Assembly: GCF_001425235.1 (NCBI RefSeq)
Contig: NZ_LMEA01000007.1
Span: forward strand, 392,401 to 456,400
Reading direction: 5' to 3'
Source of the DNA: Devosia sp. Root413D1
GTDB lineage: Bacteria > Pseudomonadota > Alphaproteobacteria > Rhizobiales > Devosiaceae
DNA: 64,000 nucleotides
Positions within the stretch are counted from its first letter, which is position 1. The number at the start of each line of letters is the position of its first letter. Of the stretch, positions 62,090 to 64,000 are shown piece after piece. Below the pieces are notes generated by a model. The model was not told the DNA's origin and searched no databases. It saw only the letters and a list, made by a program, of their open reading frames with translations. Made by a program: the position numbers and the translations under genes.

Positions 62090-62102
62090 AATGTCTGACA
62101 TT
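62090..62102. promoter_or_regulatory. Palindrome AATGTCTGACATT in the E1/Lrp divergent promoter
   Basis: A perfect 13-bp palindrome 12 bp upstream of the E1 start and about 80 bp upstream of the Lrp-type gene. It fits the FadR-subfamily operator form and shares ATGTCTGACA with the site at 59611. An Lrp-type site cannot be excluded. Confidence 0.6.
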
Positions 62103-62180
62103 AACGGTGCACTAGCCGGTTGGGTGTTTCCTGCCTATTGTGACTGCTCTGTCATCCCATTGCGCAGGATTTGCCACGAA

Positions 62181-62669
62181 ATGCCGCCCAAGCCGGTGAA
62201 TTCTGCCAGAACCGAGCTGACGGGAATCGACCGCCGCATCCTCAGGGCGCTGCAGGAAGATGGCCGCATGACCATCCAGGCCATCGCCGATCGCGTCGGG
62301 CTCTCGGCCTCGCCATGCCTCCGCCGCATCCGCCAGATGGAGGAGGCGGGGATCATTGCCGCCTATAGCGCGGTGGTCGACCAGAAGGCGGTCGGCCTGC
62401 CGGTCTCGGTGTTCATCTCGATCAAGCTGGAGCGGCAGCGGGCCGAGGAGCTCGATCGCTTCGGCGCCGCCATTGCCGGCTGGCCCGAGGTGATGGAGTG
62501 CTACCTGATGACCGGCCAGTTCGATTTCCTGCTGCGCGTCGTCTGTGCCGACCTTGCCGCCTATGAGGCCTTCCTGCGCGAGAAGCTGACCCAGGTGGCG
62601 GGCGTCAGCTCGATCGAATCGAGCTTCTCGCTCGGCCAGGTGAAATACTCCCGCGTGCTGCCCATCTGA
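62181..62669 (+). CDS. Lrp/AsnC-family transcriptional regulator
   Basis: A 162-residue regulator. The N-terminal helix-turn-helix is LTGIDRRILRALQEDGRMTIQAIADRVGLSASPCLRRIRQMEEAGII, and a C-terminal RAM domain follows (VSVFISIKLER ... GQFDFLLRVVCADLAAYEAFLREKL). Lrp-type proteins form octamers that sense amino acids. It is divergent from the E1 gene and upstream of a DadA-like oxidase, so it most likely controls amino-acid or keto-acid breakdown. The ATG at 62181 is chosen over an earlier start at 62091 that would overlap the E1 promoter palindrome. Confidence 0.93.
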   Translation: MPPKPVNSARTELTGIDRRILRALQEDGRMTIQAIADRVGLSASPCLRRIRQMEEAGIIAAYSAVVDQKAVGLPVSVFISIKLERQRAEELDRFGAAIAGWPEVMECYLMTGQFDFLLRVVCADLAAYEAFLREKLTQVAGVSSIESSFSLGQVKYSRVLPI

Positions 62670-62731
62670 CGCAGTTACGGCGGCGCCGAACATCGCTAAA
62701 AGCGGACCCGACAGTTCTCCTCGGGTGAGTC

Positions 62732-63979
62732 ATGCAGGCCGACAGCATCGTTCTTGGCGCAGGTATGGTGGGCGTCAGCATCGCGGTGCACCTGCAGATG
62801 CGGGGCAGGGGGACCGTGCTGGTCGACCGACGCGGCGCCGGCGAGGAAACCTCCTACGGCAATGCCGGCCTGATCCAGCGCGAAGCGGTGATGCCGCACG
62901 CCTTTCCGCAAGGCGTCGGCGAGCTGTTGCGCTACGGGCTGAACAACCGCACCGACATGCACTACCACCTCAGCGCGCTGCCGCGCATCGCGCCGTTCCT
63001 CGCGCGCTATTGGTGGAACTCCCGGCCGGAGCAGTACCGCCGCATCGTCGAGACCTATGCGCCGCTGATCGCCCAGTCGATCAACGAGCACGCACCACTG
63101 ATCGAGCGGGCAGGGGCGAGCCACCTCATTGAAAAGAAGGGCTGGTACCTGCTCTATCGCGACAAGGCCAAGCAGGACGAAGGCTACCTCAAGGCCGAGG
63201 GGCTACGCCGCGATTTCGGTATCGGCAGCGCCGAGCTCAGTAGCGACGAGATGCACCAGGTCGAACCCGGCCTCGGCATCCCGCTCGAGGGGGCGCTGCA
63301 CTGGACCGACCCATGGAGCATCCGCGACCCCGGTGGACTGGTGGTCAAGTATCGCGAGCTGTTCGAGCAGCTGGGCGGTGTGGTGGTCACTGGCGATGCG
63401 CTGAACCTGCAGCAGGGCACCAGCGGCTGGCGCCTGCCGGTGGCGGACGGCGTGCTCGAAGCCCGCGACGCGGTGATCGCGCTCGGTCCCTGGGCCGGTG
63501 ATCTCACCAGCCGGCTCGGCTATCGCCTGCCGCTGGGCGTGAAGCGTGGCTATCACATGCATTTTGGCCAGCCCGCGGCGCAGCCGCTGAGCAACTGGAT
63601 CCTCGATACCAGCTACGGCTATCTGCTGACCCCGATGGCGCGCGGCATTCGCCTCACCAGCGGCGCCGAGTTCGCGCTGCGCGATGCCCCCTCGACCCCG
63701 GTGCAGGTCGATCGGGACGAACCCTATGCCCGTGAACTGTTCCCGGGCCTCGGCCAGCGGCTCGAAGCTCAGCCCTGGCGCGGCGCGCGGCCGGCGACGC
63801 CCGACATGATGCCGATCATCGGCCCGGCGCCCAGTCACCAGGGGCTGTGGTTCGCCTTCGGCCATGCCCACCACGGCATCACGCTGGGTCCGGTCACCGG
63901 TCGACTGATCGCCGAGATGATCACCGGCGAGGCGCCGTTCGTCGACCCCACGGCCTTCTCGGCCAAGCGGTTCCTCTAG
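62732..63979 (+). CDS. DadA-like FAD-dependent amino-acid oxidoreductase
   Basis: A 415-residue DAO-family flavoprotein. The FAD-binding motif is VLGAGMVGVSIAVHL (residues 7-21), followed by the acidic end of strand 2 (VLVDRRG) and the DadA-type ETSYGNAGLIQREAVMPHAFP. The C-terminal FAD contact is GHAHHGITLGPVTGRLIAEMI. It probably oxidises a D-amino acid or N-substituted amino acid to a keto acid. It follows the Lrp-type gene by 62 bp on the same strand and is complete, ending 21 bp before the window edge. Confidence 0.9.
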   Translation: MQADSIVLGAGMVGVSIAVHLQMRGRGTVLVDRRGAGEETSYGNAGLIQREAVMPHAFPQGVGELLRYGLNNRTDMHYHLSALPRIAPFLARYWWNSRPEQYRRIVETYAPLIAQSINEHAPLIERAGASHLIEKKGWYLLYRDKAKQDEGYLKAEGLRRDFGIGSAELSSDEMHQVEPGLGIPLEGALHWTDPWSIRDPGGLVVKYRELFEQLGGVVVTGDALNLQQGTSGWRLPVADGVLEARDAVIALGPWAGDLTSRLGYRLPLGVKRGYHMHFGQPAAQPLSNWILDTSYGYLLTPMARGIRLTSGAEFALRDAPSTPVQVDRDEPYARELFPGLGQRLEAQPWRGARPATPDMMPIIGPAPSHQGLWFAFGHAHHGITLGPVTGRLIAEMITGEAPFVDPTAFSAKRFL

Positions 63980-64000
63980 ACGCCAGGCCGGTGCGGGCCG

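Overview
The window is dense, high-GC chromosomal DNA with short intergenic gaps, many ATGA/GTGA start-stop overlaps and frequent GTG or TTG starts. Gene content and order (purN/purM, AI-2E-type permease, hdaA, ppk, ppx, rnd, aspS; malic enzyme with a phosphotransacetylase tail; GatB beside a probably non-discriminating AspRS; TTAA-N7-TTAA CtrA-like boxes) point to an alphaproteobacterium of the Hyphomicrobiales, most like Devosia or a relative. The genus is an inference from gene style, not from a marker gene. I found no rRNA, tRNA, CRISPR array, insertion sequence, prophage or plasmid functions.

Layout. 1-9.7 kb: a GNAT acetyltransferase cut by the window edge, a small P-loop kinase, gatB, small VOC/CMD/tautomerase enzymes, an EamA exporter, a MarR-GNAT fusion regulator with a clear inverted repeat in front of it, then the minus-strand purM, P-loop kinase, purN operon. 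9.7-25.6 kb: housekeeping core with the permease, hdaA, ppk and ppx, then rnd, aspS, an EAL c-di-GMP phosphodiesterase, maeB, a Dabb protein, an AT-richer orphan gene, and amn. 25.9-34.1 kb: mostly small exported, lipoprotein or membrane proteins (DUF1993, sulfite-oxidase-like, DUF2076, ExoD, SleB-like hydrolase, DUF2189) and an MTA/SAH-type nucleosidase. 34.2-43.7 kb: a catabolic cassette with an M20 deacylase, a complete peptide-type ABC importer, an aldehyde dehydrogenase and an SDR. 43.8-50.3 kb: alpha/beta hydrolase, TTC38-like protein, P1 peptidase, ATC-hydrolase-like protein, YaiI and HPP proteins. 50.3-59.4 kb: a second peptide-type ABC operon on the minus strand with two tandem near-identical binding proteins, a class V aminotransferase-fold enzyme and a terminal FadR/GntR regulator. 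59.7-64 kb: an AceE-type 2-oxo-acid dehydrogenase E1 divergent from an Lrp/AsnC regulator and a DadA-like amino-acid oxidoreductase.

How it fits together. The two ABC loci look like uptake-plus-catabolism units for peptides or N-acyl amino compounds. The second may be linked to the E1/Lrp/DadA group, because the same 10-mer ATGTCTGACA, of FadR-type GT-N3-AC form, lies upstream of both the binding-protein operon and the E1 gene. Intergenic DNA carries at least three families of dispersed palindromic repeats. One copy has become the last 30 or so codons of the FadR-type regulator. I did not find a clearly new multi-gene system. The strongest leads are the shared operator, the repeat-derived C-terminus, an HdaA with a clamp-binding motif at both ends, and the kinase inserted between purM and purN.
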